NCBI RefSeq assembly: GCF_022549775.1
Contig: NZ_JAKZGP010000007.1
Coordinates: 1 to 64,000, forward strand
Reading direction: 5' to 3'
Source: Belliella filtrata
GTDB lineage: Bacteria > Bacteroidota > Bacteroidia > Cytophagales > Cyclobacteriaceae
Length of the DNA stretch: 64,000 bases
Shown: positions 34,854 to 44,171 of the stretch, piece by piece
How positions within the stretch are numbered: the stretch's first letter is position 1
Layout: each line of letters begins with the position of its first letter
Position numbers and translations under genes: made by a program
The notes under the pieces: model-generated
Database searches by the model: none
Told to the model about the DNA's origin: nothing
The model's input: only the letters and a program-made list of their open reading frames with translations

Positions 34854-36143
34854 TTAGCCTCTTTTGTTCATAGATACATACTCTCTATCAGTTGCACCTG
34901 TGTAAATCTGTCTAGGTCTTCCGATTGGTTCGCCATTTTCTCTCATTTCTTTCCACTGAGCGATCCAGCCAGGAAGTCTACCGATGGCAAACATTACTGT
35001 AAACATATCAGTAGGAATACCTAATGCCCTATAGATGATACCTGAATAGAAATCTACATTTGGATAGAGGTTTCTGTCCACAAAGTATTGATCGCTCAAT
35101 GCAGCCTCCTCTAGTTCTTTTGCAATATCCAATACTGGATCGTTTACACCAAGCTTAGCCAATACATCATCGGCTGCTTTCTTGATGATTTTTGCTCTTG
35201 GGTCAAAGTTTTTGTATACCCTGTGACCGAAGCCCATCAATCTGAATGGATCATTTTTGTCTTTGGCTTTGTCCAAGAACTTCTTCGTGTCACCACCGTC
35301 AGCCTTGATAGCTTCAAGCATTTCAATTACTGCTTGGTTTGCTCCACCGTGTAGTGGTCCCCAAAGGGCATTGATACCAGCAGAAATAGATGCATAGATA
35401 GACGCTTGTGAAGAGCCTACGATTCTCACTGTAGAAGTTGAGCAGTTCTGCTCATGATCTGCGTGAAGAATTAGTAACTGATCCAAGGCTTTTGAAACTA
35501 CTGGGTCTACATCATAGCGCTCAGCAGGAAGTGCAAACATCATTTTCAGGAAGTTTGAACAATAGTCTAAGCTGTTGTCTGGATAGTTTACTGGATGTCC
35601 TACTTTGTTTTTGAATGCCCATGCTGCAAAAGTTGGCATTTTGGCTAGAAGTCTGATGATGCTTAAGTTAACTGCATCTTCGTTTCTTGTAGGATCCAGG
35701 GATTCAGGATAGAAAGCGGTAAGCGAACAGATCAATGAAGAAAGTACTCCCATTGGGTGAGAGTTGGAAGGGAAGCCATCCAATATTTTTTTGATGTCTT
35801 CATGTACCAAAGTGTGTGTTGTTATTTCTCTGGTGAATTTTTCGTATTCTTTTTGAGTAGGTAACTCACCATATATCAAAAGATAAGCTACTTCTAAAAA
35901 TGAAGATTTTTCAGCCAAATCTTCTATCTTATAACCTCTATATTTCAAAATTCCATTCTCTCCATCTAAGTAAGTGATGGCAGAAGTTGTAGAACCTGTG
36001 TTTTTGAACCCTGGGTCTATGGTGATCAAGCCTGATTGCCCTCTTAATTTGGCGATATCTACTGCTTTCTCATTTTCTGTTCCTTCAATTACTGGGAGTT
36101 CGTATTCCTTCCCGCCGTATGATAACTTAGCTATTTCGGACAT
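34854..36143 (-). CDS. gltA: Citrate synthase
   Basis: Condenses oxaloacetate and acetyl-CoA to citrate at the entry of the TCA cycle. The 429-residue length fits the bacterial type II enzyme. An N-terminal beta-rich part (AKLSYGGKEYELPVIEGTEN) precedes the helical core, with catalytic regions LHADHEQNCSTSTVR, GPLHGGANQAVIEMLEAI and MGFGHRVYKNFDPRA, including the catalytic His and Arg residues. Monocistronic, with a promoter about 220 bases upstream and a terminator downstream. Confidence 0.95.
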   Translation of the reverse strand: MSEIAKLSYGGKEYELPVIEGTENEKAVDIAKLRGQSGLITIDPGFKNTGSTTSAITYLDGENGILKYRGYKIEDLAEKSSFLEVAYLLIYGELPTQKEYEKFTREITTHTLVHEDIKKILDGFPSNSHPMGVLSSLICSLTAFYPESLDPTRNEDAVNLSIIRLLAKMPTFAAWAFKNKVGHPVNYPDNSLDYCSNFLKMMFALPAERYDVDPVVSKALDQLLILHADHEQNCSTSTVRIVGSSQASIYASISAGINALWGPLHGGANQAVIEMLEAIKADGGDTKKFLDKAKDKNDPFRLMGFGHRVYKNFDPRAKIIKKAADDVLAKLGVNDPVLDIAKELEEAALSDQYFVDRNLYPNVDFYSGIIYRALGIPTDMFTVMFAIGRLPGWIAQWKEMRENGEPIGRPRQIYTGATDREYVSMNKRG

Positions 36144-36368
36144 AGATTGATTATTATTAATTAGTTTATTGATTCTAATGTTTTATTAACTGGTTTCAGC
36201 GCCTTAAGTTAGCAAAAATGAGTGTTATTTACATGTTATTTAAAACCAACGGTAACTATAAATGTTAAGTTTTGTAAACAATTGCTTAGACTTAAAGAAA
36301 AGCACTTAAATGAACTTGAGTCCTTTTAGATGTTTTCGGGATTTAAGTTCGGATATATGGATTTTTCC

Positions 36369-36397
36369 CAAATATAGTTTCGAATTATACTTCCAAA
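36369..36397 (-). promoter_or_regulatory. Promoter of citrate synthase, long leader
   Basis: On the minus strand TTTG (36397-36394), a 17-base spacer and TATATTTG (36376-36369) closely fit the Bacteroidota consensus. The start codon is 225 bases away, implying a leader of about 215 bases. The 300-bp gap between gltA and the bacilliredoxin gene otherwise holds only AT-rich spacer; a second, closer promoter cannot be excluded. Confidence 0.5.
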
Positions 36398-36421
36398 ATT
36401 TCTATATTTTTTTAGCAGAAA

Positions 36422-36441
36422 AAAAGCCCAATAGGGCTTTT
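36422..36441 (-). terminator. Terminator of the suf operon
   Basis: AAAAGCCC and GGGCTTTT form an 8-bp stem around AATA. On the minus strand it is followed by TTTTTTCTGC. It lies three bases past the bacilliredoxin stop and closes the operon. Confidence 0.8.
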
Positions 36442-36443
36442 CG

Positions 36444-36863
36444 TTATTTACAGAAGTGTTCGAATACTTCTACTAAATGTTCTCCAATCATCTGAGCATT
36501 TCTACCTTCAATGTGGTGTCTTTCGATGAAATGTACCAACTCTCCGTCCTTGAAAAAGGCCATGGCTGGAGATGAAGGAGGATAAGGAAGTACTACTTCT
36601 CTGAATTTGTTGACAGCTGACACATCATTTCCAGCAAATGCTGTAGCAAGATGTGTAGGCTTTACACTGCTTTTCTCAAGTGCAAATCTTACCCCTGGTC
36701 TGGCAGCACCAGCCGCACATCCACAAACGGAATTGATCACTACTAGCGTGGTGCCTTTATGGTCTTTGAGGTGATTGACGACATCTTCGTCAGTTCTGAA
36801 TTCTTGAAAACCTACATCTGTAAGTTCTGCCCTCATTGGGGCAATTAAATCCTCTGGATACAT
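36444..36863 (-). CDS. BrxA/BrxB-type bacilliredoxin
   Basis: A 139-residue thioredoxin-fold protein of the YphP/YqiW (BrxA/BrxB) family, which removes bacillithiol from mixed disulfides on proteins. The active site is Cys47-Gly-Cys49 in NSVCGCAAGAARPG, the CGC form typical of the family, and the end (HHIEGRNAQMIGEHLVEVFE) is also conserved. It is the last gene of the suf operon, 27 bases after the DUF59 gene, tying thiol repair to iron-sulfur assembly. Whether this organism makes bacillithiol cannot be seen here. Confidence 0.88.
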   Translation of the reverse strand: MYPEDLIAPMRAELTDVGFQEFRTDEDVVNHLKDHKGTTLVVINSVCGCAAGAARPGVRFALEKSSVKPTHLATAFAGNDVSAVNKFREVVLPYPPSSPAMAFFKDGELVHFIERHHIEGRNAQMIGEHLVEVFEHFCK

Positions 36864-36890
36864 ATTGTTATCGTTTTTGTATACTTAAAA

Positions 36891-37229
36891 TTACAGAAAA
36901 CCTAGTTCTAGCTTAGCGGCTTCTGACATCATATCTTGTGAATATGGCGGATCGAAAGTCAGTTCTAGCTCGACATGGTTGATTCCTTGAATTTGTTGAA
37001 TTTTATCTTTGATTTCGCTAGGTATAAATTCTGCTGAAGGGCAGTTTGGTGAGGTCAGTGTCATCAATATGAATACATTATTGACAGGATACACACTGAT
37101 CTCATATATCAAACCTAGTTCATATACATCTACAGGGATCTCTGGGTCATAGACTTGTTTGATCGCTGTGATTACTTTTTCTTTCAGTTCTTGTGCAGGG
37201 ATTTCCTGAAGGTTGTTAGTTTCAGACAT
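36891..37229 (-). CDS. DUF59/MIP18-type iron-sulfur assembly protein (SufT-like)
   Basis: A 112-residue MIP18-family protein that helps deliver Fe-S clusters to targets. The family core is visible: EKVITAIKQVYDPEIPVDVY then ELGLIYEI, and MTLTSPNCPSAEFIPSEIKD with its conserved cysteine, then VELELTFDPPYSQDMMSEAA. It follows sufE by 11 bases in the suf operon, a common location in Bacteroidota. Confidence 0.88.
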   Translation of the reverse strand: MSETNNLQEIPAQELKEKVITAIKQVYDPEIPVDVYELGLIYEISVYPVNNVFILMTLTSPNCPSAEFIPSEIKDKIQQIQGINHVELELTFDPPYSQDMMSEAAKLELGFL

Positions 37230-37240
37230 TTTGTGATTAT

Positions 37241-37669
37241 TTAGGAGTTGAGCTTTGCCTGATATCCCAAAGCATAAAGTTTCATTTGCTTGATCATCGC
37301 TGCGAGTCCATTAGATCTTTGTGAACCAATGATGTTTCCCATTCCGATTTTCTCTATGAAGTATAATTCTGCTTGAATGATTTCTTCTGGGGTTCTACCT
37401 GATAGTATTCTAATCAGAAGACTAATCAACCCTTTGGTAATGTCAGTATTAGAATCTGCAAGAAAGTTGATCTTTCCTTGTGCTTCACTTGCAGAGAGCC
37501 AAACTTTGGATTGACATCCTTTGATGATGTTTTCTTCTGTTTTATCATTTTCAGGCATTTCTGGAAGTTTTGCACCTATCTCCATGATATAGAAAATAGT
37601 AGATTCTCTATCACTTCCTAGGATATCGAACTCTTCGATGATCTCTTCCTGAACCTTATTTATACTCAT
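37241..37669 (-). CDS. sufE: Cysteine desulfuration protein SufE
   Basis: A 142-residue sulfur-acceptor that takes persulfide from SufS and passes it to the SufBCD scaffold. The acceptor cysteine lies in NIIKGCQSKVWLSA (about residue 52). IIEEFDILGSDRESTIFYIM and GLISLLIRILSGRTPEEI are typical. It overlaps the sufS stop by four bases, so the two are translationally coupled. Confidence 0.92.
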   Translation of the reverse strand: MSINKVQEEIIEEFDILGSDRESTIFYIMEIGAKLPEMPENDKTEENIIKGCQSKVWLSASEAQGKINFLADSNTDITKGLISLLIRILSGRTPEEIIQAELYFIEKIGMGNIIGSQRSNGLAAMIKQMKLYALGYQAKLNS

Positions 37670-38892
37670 GATTTGTTTTTCAATTTTGCAATTTTGGCCA
37701 CAGATGCTACCAAAGTATCTATTTCTGATTTGGTATTGTAAACAGCAAAGGAAGCCCTTACAGTTCCCTCTATCCCAAATCTCTGCATCAAAGGCTGTGT
37801 GCAGTGATGTCCAGTTCTTACTGCTATTCCATTCGCATCAAGCATCATGCCCACATCAAAAGGGTGCATGCCATTGATATTGAATGAGATCACTGAAACT
37901 TTGTCCTTGGCAGTTCCCACAGGAATGAAGCCATTGATTTTTGAAAGTTCAGCACTAGCGTAGGAGAGGAGTTCATCTTCATGTGCCTTGATCGCTTTTT
38001 TACCCAAGTCGTTGATGAATTCCAATGCTTTTCCAAAAGCAATCACATCAGCTATATTGGGTGTACCAGCCTCGAATTTGAATGGAAGCTCATTGAAGGT
38101 CGTTTTTGCAAATGTCACTTCTTTGATCATCTCACCACCTCCTTGGTATGGAGGCATGGCGTCTAGGACTTCTCTTTTGCCATAAAGTGCACCAAGTCCA
38201 GTAGGGCCATATAGCTTGTGTGCCGAAAGCACAAAGAAATCACAGTCCAGTGCTTGAACGTCGATTTCTAAATGAGAACTAGACTGAGCTCCGTCTAGTA
38301 GTATTTTTGCACCTACTTGGTGGGCTTTGGAGATGATTTTTTCTACCGGGTTGATCGTACCTAGCGCATTGGAAGCATGGACGATGCTAACTAGCTTTGT
38401 TTTTGAACTTAGCAAGTTTTCAAATGCTTCAAAGTCTATTTCACCTTCCTCATTGATAGGGATGATGTTTAGCTTTGCGCCTTTTTCTTCACATAGTATT
38501 TGCCAAGGAACGATATTCGAATGATGCTCAAGCGTAGAAATGATAATTTCATCACCTTGTTCAATGAACTTTTTCCCAAAGCAAGTAGCAACTAAATTGA
38601 TACCTTCTGTGGTGCCTTTCGTGAATATGATTTCAGCCTCCTCCTTCGCATTGATAAAATCCTTGAGCAAAGTCCTAGTCGATTCATAATACCTGGTAGC
38701 ACGATCAGCTAAAGTATGGGCACCTCTGTGAATGTTTGAGTTATCCATATGGTAGTAGTTGCTTAAGGCATCTATTACTTCTTGTGGTTTTTGCGTCGTT
38801 GCAGCATTGTCAAAATAGATCAAAGGTTTACCATTGACTTGCTGATGAAGAATGGGGAATTGAGCTCTTATTTTTTGGATATCTAATGCCAT
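37666..38892 (-). CDS. sufS: Cysteine desulfurase SufS
   Basis: A 408-residue PLP enzyme that removes sulfur from L-cysteine to give alanine and an enzyme persulfide. The PLP lysine is in FVLSAHKLYGPTG, and the catalytic Cys is in RTGHHCTQPLMQRFG, the group II (SufS) form. YFDNAATTQKPQEV marks the N-terminal domain. The frame is open from 38943, inside sufD, but the ATG at 38892 (MALDIQKIRAQFP) is the natural start, eight bases after the sufD stop. Confidence 0.94.
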   Translation of the reverse strand: MALDIQKIRAQFPILHQQVNGKPLIYFDNAATTQKPQEVIDALSNYYHMDNSNIHRGAHTLADRATRYYESTRTLLKDFINAKEEAEIIFTKGTTEGINLVATCFGKKFIEQGDEIIISTLEHHSNIVPWQILCEEKGAKLNIIPINEEGEIDFEAFENLLSSKTKLVSIVHASNALGTINPVEKIISKAHQVGAKILLDGAQSSSHLEIDVQALDCDFFVLSAHKLYGPTGLGALYGKREVLDAMPPYQGGGEMIKEVTFAKTTFNELPFKFEAGTPNIADVIAFGKALEFINDLGKKAIKAHEDELLSYASAELSKINGFIPVGTAKDKVSVISFNINGMHPFDVGMMLDANGIAVRTGHHCTQPLMQRFGIEGTVRASFAVYNTKSEIDTLVASVAKIAKLKNKS

Positions 38893-38900
38893 GAATTTTG

Positions 38901-40178
38901 TTAGAATTGTGTCCCTAATCGCTCCTGAACCATTTCGATGCAATATGCTTTGAAAGGTTCATAGGCAATGTGATCAAGAACCTCTCCAGCAAAAGCATAT
39001 AGCAAAAGCCCGCGTGCTTGATCTTTGCCAATACCTCGCGCTTGAAGGTAGAACAATGCTTCCTCGTCCAGTTGACCTGTGGTACAGCCATGTGAACATT
39101 TCACATCATCAGCCCAAATTTCCAATTGTGGTTTGGTGTTGATGATTGCGTCTTCAGAAAGCAGGATGTTGTTGTTTTGCTGGAATGCATTTGTTTTTTG
39201 CGCGTCCTGTCGGACAAATATCTTTCCATTGAAAACGCCTCTGGATGAATCTGCCAATATTCCTTTGTACAGCTCATTGGAGTCTGCATGTGGCTTGGTG
39301 TGGTCTACATTGGTATGGTTGTCAACATGGGTTTTGCCATTGAGCAAGTACAATCCATACATGTTTCCTTCACAGCCAGCATCAAGCAGGTTTAAGCTTA
39401 GGTTGTTTCTAAGCATGTCACCACTAAGTTGGGTAGCTACAGTAGTGAATGTAGCTGATCTATGAATGTCAGTTACAAAATTATTGGCCACAATAGCTTG
39501 TCGATTTTCATTCTGAAGCCTGTAGTAATGGGCATGTGCATTGGAACCAACTTTTACCTCTGTGACAGTGTTTGAAAAGTACACATCCTGGTCAAGAGAA
39601 ATGGTGTTTTCCAAAAGTGTAACTTCAGCTTGTTCTTCTACTTCTATCAGCACACGTGAATGTATCGCCTGACCACCTTGTGCTTGATTGAAATGAAGAA
39701 TGAATATTGGCTTTTGAACTTGGCTACCCTTTAGCACTTTGATACTAACCCCATTTTCAAAAAACAAGTTGTTTAAAGCTACAAAAGGATCAGCTTCTGC
39801 ATTGGCAATACTACCTAGCAAGCTGCTTGAAGATTCTTGAAGAGAAGATAAAGTATAACCCTCATTAGAAACTTTGGAAAGTGATGGCTCAAACTTGCCA
39901 TTGTTGAACACCACGATATCTCCTTCAAAACCATTGAATAATGCTTGATCGACTTGATCAGCTGTCAATGTCAATGAAGTAGCAGGTCTATAATCCTTGA
40001 TTTGTTGCTCTATTTTTTTGCTAATAGCGGTGAACTTGTATTCTTCTTCTTTGAAATGTGGCAGACCAACATGTTCGAGTATCTCAAGGCCAGCTTTTCT
40101 CAATTCAGAAAAACTGGTATGAGATGGCTGAACTTGAAGGAATTGCTCTGTTGCCTTATTTATTTGGATAGTTTTCAT
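38901..40178 (-). CDS. sufD: Fe-S cluster assembly scaffold protein SufD
   Basis: A 425-residue beta-helical scaffold subunit that pairs with SufB and SufC. The C-terminal SufBD core is clear: DSSRGVFNGKIFVRQDAQKT, SEDAIINTKPQLEIWADDVK and CSHGCTTGQLDEEALFYLQA, including the conserved His used at the SufB-SufD interface. The N-terminal 150 residues are variable, as usual. It lies 33 bases past sufC. Confidence 0.93.
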   Translation of the reverse strand: MKTIQINKATEQFLQVQPSHTSFSELRKAGLEILEHVGLPHFKEEEYKFTAISKKIEQQIKDYRPATSLTLTADQVDQALFNGFEGDIVVFNNGKFEPSLSKVSNEGYTLSSLQESSSSLLGSIANAEADPFVALNNLFFENGVSIKVLKGSQVQKPIFILHFNQAQGGQAIHSRVLIEVEEQAEVTLLENTISLDQDVYFSNTVTEVKVGSNAHAHYYRLQNENRQAIVANNFVTDIHRSATFTTVATQLSGDMLRNNLSLNLLDAGCEGNMYGLYLLNGKTHVDNHTNVDHTKPHADSNELYKGILADSSRGVFNGKIFVRQDAQKTNAFQQNNNILLSEDAIINTKPQLEIWADDVKCSHGCTTGQLDEEALFYLQARGIGKDQARGLLLYAFAGEVLDHIAYEPFKAYCIEMVQERLGTQF

Positions 40179-40211
40179 TAGTTGTGAATTGATTAGCAGA
40201 TAAAAGGAAAA

Positions 40212-40970
40212 TTATACAGCGGCATCTACCTCTTCTTTGATCCAGTCGTATCCTTTTTCTTCCAATTCTAAGGCTAATTCTTTTGTGCCAGATTTCACAA
40301 TCCTTCCTTTGTAAAGGACATGAACATAATCAGGTACAATGTAATCAAGCAACCTTTGGTAGTGGGTCACTACGATGGTCGCATTTTCATTACTTTTCAG
40401 TTTGTTTACGCCATTTGACACGACTCTCAAAGCATCAATATCTAGTCCAGAGTCAGTTTCGTCTAGAATAGCTAGCTTAGGCTCAAGCATTGCCATTTGG
40501 AAGATTTCATTTCTCTTCTTCTCTCCACCTGAAAAACCTTCATTAAGCGCTCGACTTAGAAGTTTTTGATCGATTTCTACAAGTTTCATTTTCTCTTTCA
40601 TTTCAGAAAGAAACTTTACAGCATCCAAAGGTTCTAGTCCTCTATATTCTCTGACTTGGTTTACGGCAGTTCTCAAGAAGTTGGTAGAGCTTACTCCAGG
40701 GATTTCAACGGGGTATTGAAATGCCAAAAAGACACCTTCTCTAGCCCTGTCTTCAGGAGCAAGATCCAAAAGATCTTTTCCAAGGAAGTTTACCGATCCT
40801 TCAGTTACTTCATATTCTTCTCTTCCTGCTAGGACAGAGGCCAAAGTAGATTTACCTGATCCATTAGGACCCATGATGGCATGAACTTCGCCTGGCTTTA
40901 CTTCTAAGTTGATTCCTCTAAGTATGGGTGTGCCTTCAATAGAGGCGTGGAGATTCTTGATTGATAACAT
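40212..40970 (-). CDS. sufC: Fe-S assembly ATPase SufC
   Basis: A 252-residue ABC-type ATPase that powers rearrangement of the SufBCD scaffold. Walker A is GPNGSGKST, the signature is GFSGGEKKRNEIFQM with the SufC-specific KKRNE, and Walker B is LAILDETDSGLDIDAL. No membrane partner exists for this family. It is separated from sufB by 182 bases with no gene or clear terminator. Confidence 0.95.
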   Translation of the reverse strand: MLSIKNLHASIEGTPILRGINLEVKPGEVHAIMGPNGSGKSTLASVLAGREEYEVTEGSVNFLGKDLLDLAPEDRAREGVFLAFQYPVEIPGVSSTNFLRTAVNQVREYRGLEPLDAVKFLSEMKEKMKLVEIDQKLLSRALNEGFSGGEKKRNEIFQMAMLEPKLAILDETDSGLDIDALRVVSNGVNKLKSNENATIVVTHYQRLLDYIVPDYVHVLYKGRIVKSGTKELALELEEKGYDWIKEEVDAAV

Positions 40971-41152
40971 AATTGATATTATAATGCTAAAATTTAGCTC
41001 ATTTTTTAATTTAATAAACTTCTACAAATCCAATGGCTTAAAGTGAAATGCTCTAGTCCATGTTGAATTTATTGGGCTTCATGAAATACCCTCCATTTCA
41101 GATAAATTTTACTGATTTGGAAAGTACTTAGATGAGTGTGTTAATGCTATTA

Positions 41153-42598
41153 TTAACCCACTGATCCTTCCAAAGTCAAAGCCAAAAGCTTCTGTGCTTC
41201 AACAGCAAATTCCATAGGAAGTTGATTTAGAACTTCTTTTGCATATCCATTGACAATAAGTGCTACAGCATCTTCAGTCGATATACCTCTTTGGTTGCAA
41301 TAAAACAGCTGGTCTTCACCGATTTTGGAGGTAGTCGCTTCATGCTCAACTTTAGCGGATGAATTCTGAATGTCTATATATGGAAAGGTATGTGCACCAC
41401 ATCTATCTCCCATAAGCAATGAATCACATTGAGAGAAGTTTCTAGCATTGGTAGCACGTTTCATTACTTGTACCTGTCCTCTGTAGGAGTTTTGAGATTT
41501 TCCAGCAGAAATTCCTTTAGATACAATTCTTGATTTTGTGTTTTTACCAATGTGGATCATTTTGGTACCTGTATCTGCTTGCTGATAATTGTTTGTCACA
41601 GCCACAGAATAAAACTCACCAACAGAATTGTCACCTTTTAGGATACAAGAAGGGTATTTCCAAGTTACGGCAGAACCTGTTTCTACCTGTGTCCAAGAAA
41701 TTTTGGAATTGTCTCCTGCGCAAATACCTCTTTTGGTTACGAAGTTATAGATTCCACCTTTTCCGTTTTTGTCTCCTGGAAACCAGTTTTGTACTGTTGA
41801 GTATTTTACTTCAGCATTTTTGGCAGCATAGATCTCAACCACAGCGGCGTGAAGTTGGTTTTCGTCTCTTTGCGGAGCTGTACATCCTTCAAGGTATGAA
41901 ACATAAGAGCTGTCCTCTGCTACTATCAATGTTCTCTCGAATTGCCCTGTATTTGCGGCGTTGATTCTAAAGTAAGTTGAAAGTTCCATTGGACATCTTA
42001 CTCCAGCGGGGATAAAACAAAATGATCCGTCAGAAAAAACGGCTGAATTTAAAGCTGCATAGTAATTGTCAGTCATTGGAACGACAGACCCTAGGTACTG
42101 CTTCACCAATTCAGGGTGTTCTTTCACCGCCTCAGAGAATGAGCAGAAAATGATTCCCAATTTGGATAAGGTTTCTTTGAAAGTGGTTCCAACAGAGACA
42201 GAATCTAGCACGGCATCTACTGCAATTCCTTGAAGTTTCTTTTGCTCATTGAGGGAGATTCCTAACCTTTCATATATCTGTAATAATTCAGGATCTATCT
42301 CATCCAAGCTTTTAGGCTTTTTAGATTTTTTAGGTGCTGAATAATATCTTAATGCTTGTAAGTCAATTTTAGGGTAGGTGACATTTGCCCATTCAGGCTC
42401 GGTCATTTCAGACCAAGTTTTGAATGCCTTGAGCCTCCAATCCAATAGCCATTGTGGTTCTTCTTTTTTGGCAGAAATCCATTTGATAATTTCTTCATTG
42501 AGCCCGGGAGGAGCCTCGTCCACTTCCATATCTACTGACCACCCGTGTTCGTATTCTTTGGAGGTAAATTCTTCTAATATTTGGTTGTCTTTGCTCAT
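41153..42598 (-). CDS. sufB: Fe-S cluster assembly scaffold protein SufB
   Basis: A 481-residue scaffold on which nascent iron-sulfur clusters form. The SufB core ([40 protein letters not shown], GNSx-like [20 protein letters not shown] and [20 protein letters not shown]) carries the conserved cysteine of EGCTAP, the main cluster/persulfide site. It is the first gene of the operon sufB-C-D-S-E-DUF59-brx. No SufR or IscR-type regulator is visible next to it; an Lrp/AsnC gene lies 255 bases upstream. Confidence 0.95.
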   Translation of the reverse strand: MSKDNQILEEFTSKEYEHGWSVDMEVDEAPPGLNEEIIKWISAKKEEPQWLLDWRLKAFKTWSEMTEPEWANVTYPKIDLQALRYYSAPKKSKKPKSLDEIDPELLQIYERLGISLNEQKKLQGIAVDAVLDSVSVGTTFKETLSKLGIIFCSFSEAVKEHPELVKQYLGSVVPMTDNYYAALNSAVFSDGSFCFIPAGVRCPMELSTYFRINAANTGQFERTLIVAEDSSYVSYLEGCTAPQRDENQLHAAVVEIYAAKNAEVKYSTVQNWFPGDKNGKGGIYNFVTKRGICAGDNSKISWTQVETGSAVTWKYPSCILKGDNSVGEFYSVAVTNNYQQADTGTKMIHIGKNTKSRIVSKGISAGKSQNSYRGQVQVMKRATNARNFSQCDSLLMGDRCGAHTFPYIDIQNSSAKVEHEATTSKIGEDQLFYCNQRGISTEDAVALIVNGYAKEVLNQLPMEFAVEAQKLLALTLEGSVG

Positions 42599-42745
42599 GT
42601 TGTGAGTTATTTAGACTAATTATATTTTGTTCTGCGAAGATACAACATTTATCTAAAATATATTGTTCAGCGGGATTTCAAATATCTATTTGATATAGAA
42701 AAAAACTATCATAAATATTTGATAATAAGTAAGGTGTATGAATTT

Positions 42746-42774
42746 CCGGGTCAAGGATTAAAAACTTGACCCGG
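42746..42774 (-). terminator. Hairpin between the Lrp regulator and sufB
   Basis: CCGGGTCAAG and CTTGACCCGG form a perfect 10-bp stem around a nine-base loop, about 80 bases past the Lrp gene's stop. It lacks a strong T-run on the minus strand (AAATTC follows), so termination may be weak. The rest of 42599-42853 is AT-rich spacer. Confidence 0.55.
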
Positions 42775-42853
42775 TTGTTATAATTATAAATATTATTTAA
42801 ATAATTATAAAAAAAATTTATTTAGATTTAATCTAAACTAATGCTAATAAATG

Positions 42854-43330
42854 TTACTTTCCTGTTTTGTCAAAAAATTGAATTGGACGATTGATGCTTT
42901 CTTCTAACACAATCAAAGTCTCTGTACGATCAATACCTTCCACTTTTTGAATATTATCTAATACAGTTCTGAGGTGATTGGTGTCTTTACAGATGATTTT
43001 TGCGAATATACTGTAGTTTCCAGTGGTGTAATATGCATTGATTACCTCAGGGATTTGCTTTAGATTTTCAATCACTGCATCATAGAGTGAACTCTTTTCT
43101 AAATAAATCCCCAAGAAGGCAGAAATATCATATCCTAATTTTGAAAAATCTATGTTTAAGGTAGCGCTTTTTACAATCCCCAGATCTTCTAGCTTTCTCA
43201 TCCTTACATGGACTGTTCCAGAAGATACAAATACTTTCTTTGCGATTTCGGTGTAAGGAGTTTTTGCATCCTCATTGAGGAGGGATATTATCTTTAAATC
43301 TACATTATCAATATCTAAATTTTTATCCAT
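42854..43330 (-). CDS. Lrp/AsnC-family transcriptional regulator
   Basis: A 158-residue feast/famine regulator. Residues 5-60 are the helix-turn-helix (LDIDNVDLKIISLLNEDAKT then PYTEIAKKVFVSSGTVHVRM), and 65-145 are the RAM ligand-binding domain (YDISAFLGIYLEKSSLYDAV, VINAYYTTGNYSIFAKIICK). Such proteins form octamers and sense amino acids. It is divergent from nothing nearby; 840 bases of non-coding DNA lie upstream. Its effector is unknown. Confidence 0.88.
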   Translation of the reverse strand: MDKNLDIDNVDLKIISLLNEDAKTPYTEIAKKVFVSSGTVHVRMRKLEDLGIVKSATLNIDFSKLGYDISAFLGIYLEKSSLYDAVIENLKQIPEVINAYYTTGNYSIFAKIICKDTNHLRTVLDNIQKVEGIDRTETLIVLEESINRPIQFFDKTGK

Positions 43331-43573
43331 TATTTTGAGTTTTTATTATTGGTATCGTAACAAATATGGCGTTAAATTATGAAATACTTAAAATAAAGCA
43401 AAATTTATTTTTCAATTTGTAAAAGTGATGAAAATACATTTATTTTGGCATTTAAGAATTAAGAGTAAATTTAATTTGGCTTTGGTTCAATTGAATCAAA
43501 TTTTCATTTGAAATTACCTTTAATGGTTTTTATTTCAAGTGTATAACATATGAAAACTTTTAATCTCTAAAGT

Positions 43574-43625
43574 TATATTTGGGTTTATATTCTGAAAAGG
43601 GTCTTGCTGTTGGCAAGACTTTTTT
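43574..43625 (+). ncRNA. Candidate very short transcript: -7 element followed by terminator
   Basis: TATATTTG at 43574-43581 matches the Bacteroidota -7 consensus. About 20 bases later GTCTTGC (43601-43607) and GCAAGAC (43613-43619) form a 7-bp stem followed by TTTTTTA. No gene precedes this terminator on the plus strand. An alternative -7 (TACCTTTA, 43515-43522) would give an RNA of about 95 bases. An RNA product is inferred only. Confidence 0.35.
43601..43625 (+). terminator. Orphan intrinsic terminator
   Basis: The 7-bp stem GTCTTGC/GCAAGAC with a five-base loop is followed by six T bases. The nearest plus-strand gene upstream is over 17 kb away, so it must serve an unannotated RNA. Confidence 0.7.
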
Positions 43626-44135
43626 ATTTTTTACCCATTGAAAATAAGTTTTTTAGTATACCTGATTATGTATATGCTAAGGTACCAGTAACCAAATTAT
43701 ATAAGGTGCTAACAAGATTCAGGTATTAATTGATATTAGACCCGCCACAAGCGGACAAGTTAATAATTGATGCTAATCCTGAATTAATCTAATGTTTGTA
43801 TGAAATACTTTTTCTACTGTAAAAACGGACAATCATATACCCGACTATTCAAGATCTACCACCCCAGCTAAACCATGCTTCTCGATCAGTTATTCTTGAT
43901 GATTTTATTCTCCTTAGAAAGCCTCAATATGTGATCGATAAATAAAACATTGAGCTGTATGTACAACAAAAAAGCAGCAGCACTTTAATCTTTAAATTAG
44001 GTATGGGGTTACTAAAGTACTGTTTTTCAATTCACTTGAACCCACAATGAATGTGTTAGAAAGTTATTCCTAGATTATTGTTAATTCACAAAAAAAATAA
44101 AATACAATATAAGTGGTTTGAAATTTAAAAAAATG

Positions 44136-44143
44136 TATATTTG
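44136..44143 (+). promoter_or_regulatory. -7 promoter element for the TonB-C-like protein gene
   Basis: TATATTTG matches TAnnTTTG exactly and lies 28 bases before the ATG at 44172. A TTTG at 44117-44120 is 15 bases upstream, somewhat closer than the usual 19. Confidence 0.55.
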
Positions 44144-44171
44144 AGCATTGTAAGAAATTCAATCCAAAGTT

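Larger units (their letters stand above)
43331..44171. other. 840-bp non-coding stretch with an orphan terminator and an imperfect stem
   Basis: No ORF here looks like a gene. It contains a possible small transcript ending at the hairpin 43601-43625, and an imperfect stem near 43716-43785 (GATTCAGG pairs with CCTGAATT, allowing one G-U) around a short CCGC...GCGG hairpin at 43742-43754. The right end carries the promoter of the secreted protein at 44172. Confidence 0.6.

Noticed and set aside
38893-38943. N-terminal extension of SufS
   Set aside because: The extra 17 residues overlap the 3' end of sufD. The ATG at 38892 begins the conserved SufS sequence.
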